Positions 1 through 11,230 of a DNA stretch of 64,000 bases are shown piece after piece. The first letter of the stretch is position 1. The number at the start of each line of letters is the position of its first letter. This DNA comes from Protostelium mycophagum (lineage: Eukaryota > Evosea > Variosea > Protosteliida > Protosteliaceae): contig MZNV01000703.1 in NCBI GenBank assembly GCA_002081555.1, positions 1-64,000 on the forward strand, given 5' to 3'. The position numbers and the translations under genes are program-made. The notes under the pieces are model-generated. The model was not told the DNA's origin, ran no database searches, and was given only the letters and a program-made list of their open reading frames with translations.

Positions 1-138
1 GGATGAATAGCTTGCATAAATAGCAAAAATAAACATAAAAGATCAATTTTATTTTATTTTATGTTCTCAGATTGTAATTTGGCTCAACTCTAATATCCTT
101 TTTCGGGTTCAAGAAAATTTTTTTGGTTACACACCATC

Positions 139-2038
139 ATGAAAAGACCTCGTCGCATCACAAACAGATGGACGTTGCTGTTATTCCTTGCCTTCATAAT
201 ATACATCGGTTTTAGTGGCTTCTTCTCAGAACATCAAGGTTGGAAATCAGAGCCCACACAAGATGTAGTGATCTTAGCGAGGACAACAAGTACAGATGTA
301 AACATTGAGATTAGTTTTGTTCCAGATGGATGGGAAATCAAGATAAAGGACAAAGAAACTGGACTAAGCTGGGTGATGTTTCAGCTATTTTTCCAAATGA
401 TTGAAAGAAGGTGCAGTAATTTCATGCAAAACTCTTCCAATCTTGACATCATCAAGGTCCATTTCAAACATCACAATCAACTACAATCACACTGATCACG
501 ATCGGCTCTCAAACGCCTTATTTGCACTCGAGCCTGCAGTATATCGCAGGATCGACATTAATCTGCAAGAACCCTCTTTCAATTTCACACATTTCCAATA
601 TAAAGTGGATCTTTTCTTGACTCATAACCGGTCATGGAAAGTGATAGATCACCCAGTATTGCAAGAGAATTTGTGGAAGTTTCGAAAACGAATGAGCTTT
701 GTCCCTGCTATGAGTTGGGGGAGTACAGGATCAGTGGTATACAATTTAATTCAAAAGGTATTACCTTCAATTTCTATATTATTGATTTTTGAAGCTGAAA
801 AAATTTCAAATTGAATTTTAGATTGAAAAAAAACATTCATTGCGGCAAACTGCAGCAAAAGAATGAAAGTTTGCGTTGGAGGACAAGTTTTAATCTCACT
901 TGGAATACTGATGTTTTCTACAGAGTCAATTTCCGCCTTCTTGTGATGGTGTCACATATATGTATAGCGGGATATTTAATGCGGGGCTTGGGGCAATATT
1001 GCACAGACACTCAGCGGGATTGATGTGGTCCTCCTGGAACAGAAGAGTCATGATACGCCATTTCCCTAAAATCTACGGAAAATGCTCAATAAAATCACCG
1101 GAGTGTTATTTGTTACCTGGAACAAATTGTACGGTGAGTTCAAGTTGTTATCAATTCGTTTTATGATATATTAATGACGAAGAATGAGGGATATTTCAGG
1201 TGGATTTACCCAAGAGTATTCCAAAACAAGAAGAAAAACTCGACCCCGGTGTACCATTCTACGAACACGATTACTACCGTGGGGGTAACGCACCTTCATC
1301 CGTCACACCACGAAGATTTCCGGGAGCATCTAATCTCTATATCGCATCAGTGATTGTAGATTGGCTGGTCCGTCCCAATCATTTGGTCCGCGAGGAAATG
1401 CGAAAGATTAAGACAGAAATGCTGCGAGAGAAATTTTGGATGCCTGACGACAATTTTTCATGTGTGAGTATGCACGTGAGGCAAGGGGACAAGTTTTCAG
1501 AGGCAGCATTGCACAACTTGGAGGAGTACATCAAGGTTGAATAATCCTATTCATATGTCTTCAATTTTGAATTTCTGATGTTGAATGGAGATTCTTTATA
1601 ATTCCAAGAAATGATCTGAAAAGAGTAGGCGATGGATGTTTACAGCAAGAAAATGAAGACAGAGAAAATATTCATCATGACCGATTCGCCACAAATCCTC
1701 GAGGATACGAAGAGATTTGAGAAGTACAAGTTTTTCTACACAAAAGAACATAGATACAATAACGATATGGCTTCCGCACTACTTGACGGGTTGGAAGACG
1801 GTCATGACCACGGTATCAAAGATTCCTCCAATCTTTTTAGAAAAATATTTGTGGTAGTAGATTGATATTTTCAGGGCTGATCATGTTGTCTCAGATCCAT
1901 GTTGCAGCGGAGATATGTGACCACACGATTGGAACAATGTCGTCAAATGTGGGGAGATTGATAGTGGAGCTTCTTCAAGTGAGATTAGGGAATGAGGAAA
2001 ATGTCTATACCTCTTTAGATGCCCCTTATTTTGTCTGA
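139..2038 (+). CDS. FUT8-like fucosyltransferase, type II Golgi membrane protein
   Basis: Likely a GDP-fucose-dependent glycosyltransferase of the GT23 (alpha-1,6-fucosyltransferase, NodZ/FUT8) type acting in the Golgi. The N-terminus has a short basic tail and then a hydrophobic signal anchor at about residues 12-30 (TLLLFLAFIIYIGFSGFF), giving type II topology. Downstream exons carry CVSMHVRQGDK (about 1470-1500), which matches the HxRxxDK donor-binding motif of FUT8, then IFIMTDSP and a final exon with IGTMSSNVGRLIVELL. The last corresponds to the SSxxxR segment near the end of the FUT8 catalytic domain. The order of the three motifs is conserved. The gene has roughly six exons; the first splice junction near 372-411 is not resolved. 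The stop codon lies inside the last exon of the convergent ankyrin gene. The family is fairly sure, the acceptor sugar unknown. Confidence 0.75.
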
Positions 2039-5000
2039 TAAAAAGACACGATCGAGCCATAGATGCAGAAAATGTTTATTCAACTGATCAACACCAAGTA
2101 CGTGATCAGCAATCCGACAGCACTGAGTATCAAAATCTATTTTAATTAGTGGACACCAGATACATTTGCATACCATTATTTCCATATCTCCTGGGTCATC
2201 TGCAGGAATGGATTCATTTGTTTCTCGTCGTCTCTTCTTCACCAACTTCCTCCCCAAGTTAGATAGATCCGTTAGCTGCATTTGGTTAATATTATTGTCT
2301 TTCAACTGCTTTTGTTACCAAATGTTGCACTTGAAATGCTTCTTCAGAAGCCTCTGCAATAATTGATTTCCTCTCTTCATCTTTTGTTTTTGTATGGTCA
2401 AGTATTTGAATGATCTTATGAGAATCCTTTGTACTGCTCATCTTCATCCTGTTTTCTATTTTCGATTTCAAAGAGTATAATTTATAGACGGCCAATACAA
2501 CTGGTTCATGATGTGATATCTGTAATATCTTATTAATATATAATATATTATTATTAATTATATATTAATAAGATATTACGAATCAATATCCCACTTGGTG
2601 AATTATGAAAGGCTCCAGTGACCACGGGGCGACAGCTTCAGTATCATCGCCTAGCATATGAATGACCTCTTTTATCGCAGTGTTCACCTGTATGATTTGT
2701 TTTTTATTATCTCTAATAGATATTTCTACCTCTGTTGGTCTCACTTCATTCTTGCTAGGTGATTGAGGGAATATTTGTTGTATTTGTTCCGCTGCTCTGG
2801 ATCCTAAAAGGTCGATATAACATTGTTCCAACAACACTATACTATAATTACCGACCTTTTAATATGGATCTTTTCCTCGCTGATTGTAATGGGCTTGTAT
2901 GGACTACGATGATATTTTCTGAATTTGGGGATGTGACTAGATAGAGTGAGGAAGTAGTTGAAGGTTATATTCTTACCTGGACTGCGTTTTTCTATATGTG
3001 TGATCGTATCATCAAACCCTTCCGCCTGTGGCATCTATATCAATTAGATGAAAAGTTAAACCGAATAAAGCTATTTGAATGAGATGAATAGATAGACCTC
3101 CTCCACCTTTCCAATGTTCTTCTCCACAAATTGCTTTTGTTTTCTCGAGAAATCTGAGATGGCATCTGCAATGTGATGATGTCCTCTGCTCTTTGCAATA
3201 TCGCTTGCAGTCTTCCCCTTCTTTGTAACTCTATGAATACCATTTGGATCATAGGACATCAATAATTTCACCAAGGATAGCCTTCCTGTATTGACTAAAT
3301 TGGAATTTGAAAAAAGATGATATTGAGATTACCAGCAGCAGCTGCATAGATGAGTGGTGTTGCATCTTTTTCATCAGGTTCAAGAACAGAGCCACTGTTG
3401 TGTAATGCTATTGCTGTAGATATTATCTGTTCATCTGATATATTCCTGTTTATCGATCCGACAGACAATCTACATAATGGTGTCTGTCCCTTCAGTGTGA
3501 CCACATTACTCTCCATTCCATGCTTCATCATAATTATATATCATGTATAAATCATCATTGTCACCTTCAGTAAAGCTTTTACAACATCCGCTCTCCCTTT
3601 AAATGCGGCACAATGGAGGGCATTTCTTCCTTTGTTGTCCGTTAGATGAGTCTTGCATACTTTGAGCAATGAATACACAGATGATAGAGGACCAGCATAT
3701 GCTGCCTGATATTCATTAAAACTGAGGTTCATTGATATATACTTCACATAATGTAATGCTGTCCTCCCAAATGAGTCTTGAGCATTACTATCAAAACTTG
3801 GTGTTTCAATCAGCAAATTTAAGAGTGTGTCCTTTTTGCACCACGCAGCAAAGTGTCCTGTTTGATTGATTTGACATTTGTTTTAGTTTCTATTCAATCA
3901 TGTACCTGCGGTCTTTTTCATCGAATCAACAGCATTGATGGATGCAGGTGCATCTCGCACTAGTATCTCTAAACTCTCCGTGTCTCCAGAACCGCAGGCC
4001 TATAATATTAGAATGTATTCCCTATACTTGTCTCACTTCGTGAAATGGTGTTCTTCCTGCTTTATTCGATAAAGTTGATATATTTGGGCATAATTGGATG
4101 ACCTGTCAATAGTGTCAATAGGTTAATGATGATTTCATCTTATACGAACCTTGGTTATTACAGATATTTTAGTGGAAGATCTGAGCCTATTGTTGTTGCA
4201 CAATATGTGTGCGACAGAGTTACCATTATGATCAAGCTATGATAGTTATATAAGGTATATGAGGGAAATAAGGTGTTTACATCTTGGAATCTTGCTTCTC
4301 GGTCCTTGAAATGAGTGAGTAAATTACAAATCTTCTCATCCATATCTCCTGATCTTAATTCACATATCGAATCAATAAAATAACCCAATGCTGTTCTGTA
4401 TCCTTTAAATCAATTGTGATCAAGATTCACTACCTGTGGGATTTATCCAAGGCATTTGGATTTGCCACATCGAGTAGGTACCGTATCGTCCGGAAATGCG
4501 ATTTTACGTTGCTCTTGTTTGAAAAGTGGCATGCTGCATGTAATGCACTATATATATCATGAATAGAAGATCAATGAATACTTACCTTCTTCCTTGATGA
4601 TCCCTTATCTCACAATCAGGGTTGTATCTCAATAGCGTCGAGAGAGTCTGCGCATGACCCCCGAAGGAGGCCATATAGAGAGGTGTCATCCCTTGTGCAT
4701 CCTCATAATCCAAGATGCCCTCTGAGCTTGGTGAAGTCATTATGCTCTCTGCGCATAGTGTATCTCCTCTCAAACAAGCATAATGTATTCCCAATCTACC
4801 TTTCTCATCTGCCTTATTTATCTGCAATATTTTATTCATATTTGAATGATTATATCTACCTTCGCACCACGACCAATGAGGTGTTTAACAGCACTGCGAC
4901 CCCCTTTCATGCATGCTATTCAGTACATTAATAATATATTATTAATATATATTATATACCCAAGTGTATTGGTGTCCTCTTCATCTCATCTTCAGCATTG

Positions 5001-6562
5001 ATATATTCTCTTCCATACTTATCCAACAAAACATAGACACAATCTGCTTTTGAAAATAGAGAGGCGTAGTGCAGTGGACTTCTCATCTTAATGTCAATAT
5101 CCATCTGAGCTCCTCCTTCTGCAAGTATCTTTACGCTTTTTTTATGTCCAAATCTCGCTGCCTGCTTCTTTCAGATGATATGAGATGATATGGGATGATA
5201 TGAGATGATATGGGATGATATGAGATGATATGGGATGATATGGGATGATATGAGTATATGCTCACGAAATGTAGGGGGGTTCTCTTATGTACATCCCTGG
5301 CATCGATATTGGCCCCAAGAGAAATGAGGGTTGTAATACATTGATCTTGCCCCTCCCGAGCAGCCTGTATATGGTTAAATAATAATAAATGATAATATTG
5401 ATGTGTATACCAAGTGTAGTGGGGTCTGTTGTTGGTGATTCTTTACATCAACATCGAAAGCTTTATTTATCAACCTCTGCAAGGTCTTGTCTTTATCTCC
5501 CCTCAAGCATGCATAATGTAAGAGTGTATTTCCTTGATTATTTGTGATCAACTGATAATATGAGATGAGATAAATGTGAGATGAGATAATATGAGATTTG
5601 TGATGATGATAGTATTACCAAGGTGTTATTCTTATTATTCATCACTCTTATTTGTTCTGTGATAAATCATTAGCTGTGGATATCACTCTATCTACCATCA
5701 TGAGACTCTGACTCTGACTCTGATTCTGAAAATTGAAGTTGGTAGGATATTGAATGCTGAGATAGAGTATGTAATATTAGGCCCACTATATCCGAATTAC
5801 GATCTTTTGCTATTTCTATAGCATTCTGCCCCTTATGATCTGTAGCTAATATATCTTCTGGTGTCAATTCTCGAACTAAGGATTCAACCATTGAGATATC
5901 TAAACAAGTCAGTTGTACAATAATTACAAAGGAGTACCTCCCAACTTTGCTGCAAGGAGGAGAGGAGAGTATCCGTCAGCATCGATTAGGGTAGGATCTG
6001 CTCTAAGTTGAGGATTTTCTTCTTCAGTGCCTATTATGTGAGTGTTTATTCAGACTTATGGGCCACACCTAGTAATAAATCCAAAGCTTCTGCTCTTCTC
6101 GCAAGCACCGCATAATGGACTGCTGTATGTCCACAGTTTGATTGTTGATTTACGTCTGTATATTGTAAATAATAAAACAATTAATAGAAATATATTAGAA
6201 TAACCTATATCTGGCCATTCAGTCAGAGCAACAATCGATTCTAGATCGTTTCTCATTGCTGCCAACATCAAAGGGGACATCCCTGTCAGATCACTAAGAT
6301 TTGCATCACATAGGGGCGATTCCAACAATAATCGCAAGCATACTCTCTGCTCTGAACAAATTAGTTTGAAACAGGTACATCTCGTTAGGACACCTCTATA
6401 AATTGCATAATGTACTGCTGTTCTCCCTTTTGCATCTTGGCTGTTAATTCCTCGCTCATCCAGATCAGAGAGGAGTTCTGCAACTAACTCAATTTTTCCC
6501 TTCTTGATCGCTTCCATGAGTACGCTCCGTCCATGTCGAGACTCTTCTTTCTTGGCACCCAT
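2015..6562 (-). CDS. long ankyrin-repeat protein
   Basis: A many-exon gene of about 1,200 codons made almost wholly of ankyrin repeats. It starts at MGAKKEESRHG. Repeat cores recur throughout, for example DAKGRTAVHYAIYRG, DLTGMSPLMLAAM, DHKGQNAIEIAKDR, QGNTLLHYACLRGD, DVHKRTPLHFA, DEKGRLGIHYACLRGD, DAQGMTPLYMASFGGH and DNKGRNALHCAAFKGR, about 15 in all. The C-terminal part (about 2015-3030) lacks repeats and is charged and probably helical, with a basic cluster KKRRRE near 2235. Exon breaks often fall within repeats. Ankyrin stacks bind proteins, so a scaffold or adaptor role is the reasonable inference, but no partner can be named. The last exons are the least certain part of the model. Introns contain a GATATGAGAT microsatellite and an inverted-repeat intron. 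Confidence 0.8.
2520..2594 (-). repeat. hairpin intron: perfect inverted repeat ending at the acceptor
   Basis: This intron of the ankyrin gene joins the codons for ...IIHQ and ISHHEP... in phase 0. After 15 nt of ordinary donor sequence (GTGGGATATTG...), positions 2579 down to 2522 form two perfectly complementary 23-nt arms (start GTAATATCTTATT on the sense strand) around a 12-nt AT-rich loop. The closing AG follows the second arm directly. In RNA the second half of the intron would fold into one long A-U helix at the 3' splice site. It resembles the footprint of a small terminal-inverted-repeat element, but no target-site duplication is evident. Confidence 0.7.
5174..5254. repeat. GATGATATGAG/GATGATATGGG microsatellite in intron
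   Basis: About eight tandem 10-bp units alternate between GATGATATGA and GATGATATGG inside an intron of the ankyrin gene. Shorter runs of the same unit occur near 5550-5595 in another intron of the gene, so the repeat seems to have been copied between introns or to have arisen twice. Confidence 0.85.
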
Positions 6563-6812
6563 CGAATTCCATCAGCCGAAAACATTCGTTCATCGCGTAA
6601 GTGATCTTTAATTACAGTTGAAATGCACAGAAAAATCTACTTTCTATAACCGATTTTGGAACAGAACTGAGCTCACTTGTTCATGTTCTGTCATTTCCTC
6701 CTGAGACCACTTGAATTGTGGAACACCGTTATAGACACATACGGAGAACCAAGCTTTGGCACTGCACCGAAGGAAATAAAATTGGCAATGGCACAAGGTG
6801 AACAGCCTGGCT

Positions 6813-7481
6813 TTATTTAATGGGTGCAGGTTGTGCAGGTGCGGACTGAAAGATCGTATAAGGCTCTGCAGTGGAGACACCCACGTATTTCTTCTGTCCT
6901 TGGTTGTCGGTGAGTTCGAAGTAAGTGCACGGACCCTTCACTCTGGAAAAGGAGTCTGGGAGTTGATCGGGCATGATACGAGTCAATTTTCCTCCTTTGG
7001 AGCTAACATCTGACATGGTCAGAAGTAAAATTTTCCAAAACATTACCTCTGTCGAGAGATTCGATGGCCTCTGGTCGAAGATCAAACTGCTGGAAGAGGT
7101 CTATGACTTTTGTGTTGAATTCTGGTGTGCGAAGTCCCTCTCCTCTGAATGTTGTCGGTGACGTCACATCATTTTTCATCCTGCTTACACTGGGCCACCA
7201 GAGAGAATAGCATCCCCCAAAATACTAGCCGTATCCTTCACCTGGACAGGGTCCAATTCCTTCGGTTGTGGAGGAGGAGAAGCGACAGCCGCAGCTTCTT
7301 CCTCATCTGGTGGGTTGAAGGCCTCAAATGCGGGAAGGTCTCCTGCCTTTCCAGTGGTGGCAGTAGCATGAGCTGCTGCAGAGACTGGTTGAGAAGGAGC
7401 TGTGTTCAGCTGATCAGATCCAGAGGCATTCAAAGCTGCTGCGGGGACGACTGGTGCTGTAGCGTTAGTGGTTGTGGACAT
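6813..7481 (-). CDS. unrecognised protein with an Ala/Pro/Thr-rich N-terminus
   Basis: I do not recognise this family. The start MSTTTNATAPVV is preferred because upstream in-frame sequence (to 7586) reads like leader sequence. Exon 1 encodes about 98 residues, low-complexity and rich in Ala, Thr and Pro, with PDEEEAAAVASPPPQPKEL, ending with VQVKDTASILGDAILSGGP. Two introns of about 40 nt follow. The later exons encode a more ordinary segment (RTPEFNTKVIDLFQQFDL, then GGKLTRIMPDQLPDSFSRVK) and end in IFQSAPAQPAPIK. There is no signal peptide or membrane segment. It lies downstream of the Gln-rich gene on the same strand, about 230 bp away. The consistent frame across three exons makes it a credible gene. 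Confidence 0.6.
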
Positions 7482-7708
7482 GGTTGTTGTTCGTGGTTGT
7501 GTGATGTGTTTTGGGATGTCTTTTCCCTTCGAGTTTTCAAGGTTTTGGTGACGAGATTTCTCCTTGCTTTTGAACGAATTACGCATTTTTCGTGCCCTGA
7601 CTTTCCTTGGTTGAAATATAAATCAACAAAGTGAAGGGGGGGCCGAAATCCAAAATCAAGTTTGGTAAGACAAAGGAATGTGCTAAGTAATACAGGTATC
7701 AAAACCGT

Positions 7709-8623
7709 TTATATGTTCTTTCTCTTCTTTTGCATTCTGGCTCTTGTCCTCATGTTTCTGATGCGGTCCTCCGCCTCCTCTAAAGACGTTCCTGGTCTGA
7801 AAAGGGGCTGGTCCTCGTACAAAAACATGTACTTTCCTCTCTTCTCGAAGTATTTGGAGAGTAGCTCCAAAGAGGCTCTGAGGTAAAACTTGTACAAATC
7901 CTGGATGAAAATGGATGAGGGATCTTCGAGTTCGAGCTTGGCCTTTCTGATGTGCAGAGCGTAGAGCTCAGGAAGTCTTTTGTCTGGATTTTGCTTGGGG
8001 TTAAACATGAACCCGTATCTGGTCTGACCATTCTCTTCAACAGTCAAAGGCTGGACGAAGGCGGTCGCTTGTCTCTCGGGGTGATTGTGATAGTCGGCCA
8101 AGAGGTTGTAAATCACATGCTTGAAGTCTGAGACTTGATCGGAGGGGAAAGGTTCCATTCTCTCAACTTTCGGGATCATAGAGGCATTTTGAATGGAATG
8201 AGCTGGGGGAGGGGGAGGGGTTCTAGACTGGTGTCCTCTAGGAGAAATGGCTGGGGGTAAATTGGGCGAAGAGAAGTCCACAGGGGGAGCGGCAAAGTGT
8301 GCGGGGACAAATTGGCCCTCTCCAAAAGCGAGCGGAAACTTGAAGGTGGGAGACTCTAAATCGGACGAGTAATCTGATCCAGTGGGCGAGGGGGGATCAA
8401 ATTGGTAAGGATTGTTCATGGTCTGCATCTGGGAGAAACCACCAGTGAGCTGGAAGGCAAGCCAGTCTGGAACGTCAACATAGCGGTAGGCGGGTGCTTG
8501 CTGTTGTTGACAATAGATATCCTGTTGTTGCTGCTGTTGCTGTTGTTGAACTGGTGGTTGAGAAAACATTGGGTCATATGAACCTGGATGCATGAAATGG
8601 GGTGCCGAGAAGAGAGTCTCCAT
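7709..8623 (-). CDS. unrecognised 304-aa protein with polyglutamine tract
   Basis: A single long exon starting METLFSAPHFMHPG. Residues about 26-42 hold a run of nine Gln and a second QQQQ block, followed by a Ser/Pro-rich region with PPPPP near residue 140. The C-terminal half (about 155-304) is folded-looking and helical (DFKHVIYNLLADYHNHPE, IFIQDLYKFYLRASLELL) and ends in a basic tail (RTRARMQKKRKN) that could act as a nuclear localisation signal. No known domain is evident. Glutamine- and proline-rich stretches next to a structured C-terminus are common in transcription regulators, but that is only a guess here. Confidence 0.7.
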   Translation of the reverse strand: METLFSAPHFMHPGSYDPMFSQPPVQQQQQQQQQDIYCQQQQAPAYRYVDVPDWLAFQLTGGFSQMQTMNNPYQFDPPSPTGSDYSSDLESPTFKFPLAFGEGQFVPAHFAAPPVDFSSPNLPPAISPRGHQSRTPPPPPAHSIQNASMIPKVERMEPFPSDQVSDFKHVIYNLLADYHNHPERQATAFVQPLTVEENGQTRYGFMFNPKQNPDKRLPELYALHIRKAKLELEDPSSIFIQDLYKFYLRASLELLSKYFEKRGKYMFLYEDQPLFRPGTSLEEAEDRIRNMRTRARMQKKRKNI

Positions 8624-9516
8624 CGCTGGAAGGGCCGTAGCGGCTGTTGATCGTGGCCGAGAGCTGTTGAGAGGAGGACCGAGGGAGAGATTGTTTGTAA
8701 GGTAACGTTGGGGTTCTGATCCGTGTGGTAATTGGCTGGAAGAAATGATGGGCCGTCTATACAGTGGTGGGAAAAAAGCTCTGTTGGTTGAAGGGGATGG
8801 GTTTTCGATACTAAAGAGGATGACCGGGCTGCGCGATGTTGTGATAGAGTACGATGGGAGGGAGAAAGAGGTAACTTAAGGTGGACTAGAAGTAGATACT
8901 CAGAATGAAGGATGACCAGATGGATTTGCTGGTCTAAGATAGATGTCCTTGCTGCTGGAAAATGGATCTAAAGTGCTCTCGGTTTTCTTTTTAGAAGGAG
9001 AGGACTTTGCTTTTGGCTATAGAATCTCTGTGTTGATGATGACTGAGGTGTTGCTCGTCTCTCTTGTTTCCGAATGCCAACCGCTTGGTTGCTGTGCTTT
9101 TTATTGAAATCTAGCATAAGGAGCACCTGGATCCCCTCAGCACTACTCCGCGGCCCTCACGGCTAAAAAAAATCACCCATAGTTATTTCCGAGTATCTTG
9201 GTATTATTCTCACCTCGTTAATAGCCGACCATAACCACGGTAAACATTTTAGTACGTAGTGGTTTTATGAGGTTATACGGATCTCGGCGTATTTGTTATG
9301 ATAAAATGGAGGAAAAGTAGGCTCTGCATAGTAGCTCATGAGTTCCAGCTTCGCAACGGCCTCAATTAGAACTTCATAAAGGTGGACCATTTCTCATTTT
9401 GAGAAGAGAAGAGTTATTATAGAAGCCTTTTGAGAATTGAACCCATGGCAGTCTTCGGTTGTCTTGAGACCTGACCAGTTGTTTGTTGACGTGGGGTGCC
9501 GTGATCTTCATTTCCA
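8624..9516. other. 893-bp intergenic region between divergent genes
   Basis: This is the gap between the Gln-rich gene (leftward) and the RMI2 gene (rightward), so it should hold both promoters and 5' leaders. I see no convincing coding frame, no tRNA-like fold and no clear TATA box or repeat. It is one of the longest non-coding stretches in the window. Confidence 0.6.
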
Positions 9517-10086
9517 ATGGCAGACGAAATTCAGTGCCCAAAGTTCTTCATTGGACAGTTAGGCCTTGATAATGTTGAGAAGACAGATGATCATTGGTTA
9601 TGGACACAAAAGCGGATCCATTTCACTCGAATTTGGGTTCAGGTATATGCACTCTCCTCACTGTCGCTTAAATCGTTGAAGGGTGTTGTGACTTTTGCCT
9701 TTGAAGAGGGAGGAGATCAATTTGTTTTAGACGACGTACGTGATTCATAACGTCCTTGTTGTGAAACATATCTCAGGGATCAGGCGTCATTTTAGTCTTT
9801 GGTGAGGGAGTCAAGGGATTGGAAGATCTGAACATTCGAGTTGGTGAGAGTGACGGCACACAAAGTGTCTTATGTTTTAAGGTTCTTACCTCATGATTAT
9901 TGGTGCGTTTGGTATATACAGACAATCCCAACAATGTATTTTCGCACACAAGATTGTCGACCTCAGGTAGGAAGTTATGTTTATCGCGAGGATTGTTCGA
10001 ACAAGACTTGTCACTGATGAACTAGCGACCAACCAGTCGCCGAGCCTCTTTGGTACGTGGAAGTCATAGACATTCATAAGAGGTGA
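9517..10086 (+). CDS. RMI2: RMI2-like OB-fold subunit of the BLM-TOP3A-RMI complex
   Basis: RMI2 is the small OB-fold partner of RMI1 in the Bloom helicase dissolvasome, which dissolves double Holliday junctions in the nucleus. Spliced exons give MADEIQCPKFFIGQLG..., then RIWVQGVVTFAFEEGG, QFVLDDGSGVILVFGEG, VGSYLMIIGAFG and finally KIVDLSDQPVAEPLWYVEV followed by IDIHKR and a stop. The order and motifs match animal RMI2 (AVWMQGRVV, LRDPSGDFSV, PGKYVMVMGVV, KMTDLSDNP, ESLWELEVEDLHR). The predicted length, about 140 residues, equals the family's. The acceptor giving DLS|DQP lies near 10023. Confidence rests on the strong C-terminal match. Confidence 0.82.
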
Positions 10087-10368
10087 TCTTTTTGGATGTC
10101 GACTGTGGGTATCTAACACTTTTAGATTCCATGATGAATAAAAATTATTGTTCATGGATTAAAAGAAACACCTTCTATTTTTAGATTTTGTACAAGTCAC
10201 GCCGGAGATGCAACAATACGAATTCAAATTTCTCGGAGACGTCACATACTATTTGCGGAGATGTTCGCTCCATATTCTTGCTTACTTTTCTTCAAATATT
10301 CTCCTCGACACGTCATCAAATAACAGTTGAATTGTTTTGGTTCTAAAAAATTATTTATATATATCTCT

Positions 10369-11030
10369 TCAATAATGAGTGGTTGTCGTGGCGTATCCAG
10401 CAACGATGGGAGCACGGACAACAGGAGTTGCATGAACTACAGGTGCGGTGACGTATGGGGTGGTGTACGCGGGAGCCATGTTGGTTCCGGCAGTTAACAC
10501 GGAGGGAGTGGTGCTGGTGAATGTGGTCGCGCGAGCTTGGTGTCCATAAGCTCCAGCATTGTTTTGTAAAGAGGCAGAGTCGGCAAGAGCTCCGGTGATG
10601 GGAGCGGTTCCCCAGTTCACTTGAATGTGGACGTCACCTCTGGCAGGGTGGCCAGACTTGGTCAGAAGGGGTCTCCACTCGTCAATGACACCACGGTTGA
10701 AGTAACCAAAAATGGGAATGGTGGTCTGACCGAGGAGGCCCTTCCTGTTCATCTTTCCGTCGTAGACCTTGATGACAAGGTAGTCTTTCTCTGGGTGGTG
10801 TGCCTCGAACACAAACTCCTCGTTCCAGATTGGATTGTTGGAGTGCTAGATCAACATGAGAAAGTGAGAGGGTGATGTGTACTTACGTTTTGTCTGGCGG
10901 TCTGAAACTTCTTCTTGAAAATGCCCTTGAGGGAAATGACAATGAAGGGGTCAGCAAAGCCGTCTGCTTCGTGGGCGCGGAGGTCGCGAGCCTCTACCAC
11001 TCTTACGTGCATGGGGATCTTGTCTGCCAT
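10369..11030 (-). CDS. single C2-domain protein
   Basis: The start MADKIPMHVRVVEARDL begins the first strand of a C2 domain; the upstream in-frame leader (to 11117) looks untranslated. Residues 1-135 form one C2 domain: DGFADPFIVISLKG carries calcium-loop Asp residues, followed after one intron by NNPIWNEEFVF and an YLVIKVYDGKMNRKG strand. The C-terminal 85 residues are Ala/Thr/Pro-rich low complexity with repeated TAPVVHATPVV-like units, ending TTTTHY. C2 domains bind phospholipid membranes, often with calcium. Small C2 proteins with simple-sequence tails are common in amoebae and plants. The gene faces RMI2 tail to tail, with about 280 bp between them. Confidence 0.85.
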
Positions 11031-11230
11031 CGTGTGTTGCTTGTTGTTGTGTTTCGTACGTGTTTTATGCCCGTTTAAGCTTGAATTTTTGAAACCGTAA
11101 GATTGATTCCACATCAAATTTCATCGCAAAATGCATCAAAATCTTCCACAAACACTCCAAATTTCTCTTTTCGTAAAATCTTCGAGCTTTTGGTTGAGCC
11201 TGAGATGTTGCTTGTAAACTTATTGCAGAT

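Noticed and set aside
7149-7634. 161-aa plus-strand open frame rich in Cys and Ser
   Set aside because: It is antisense to a better-supported minus-strand gene and has the composition of a shadow frame.
9100-9320. Possible tRNA or snRNA in the 8.6-9.5 kb gap
   Set aside because: I looked for a T-loop GTTCGAATC-type box with a matching acceptor stem and found none.
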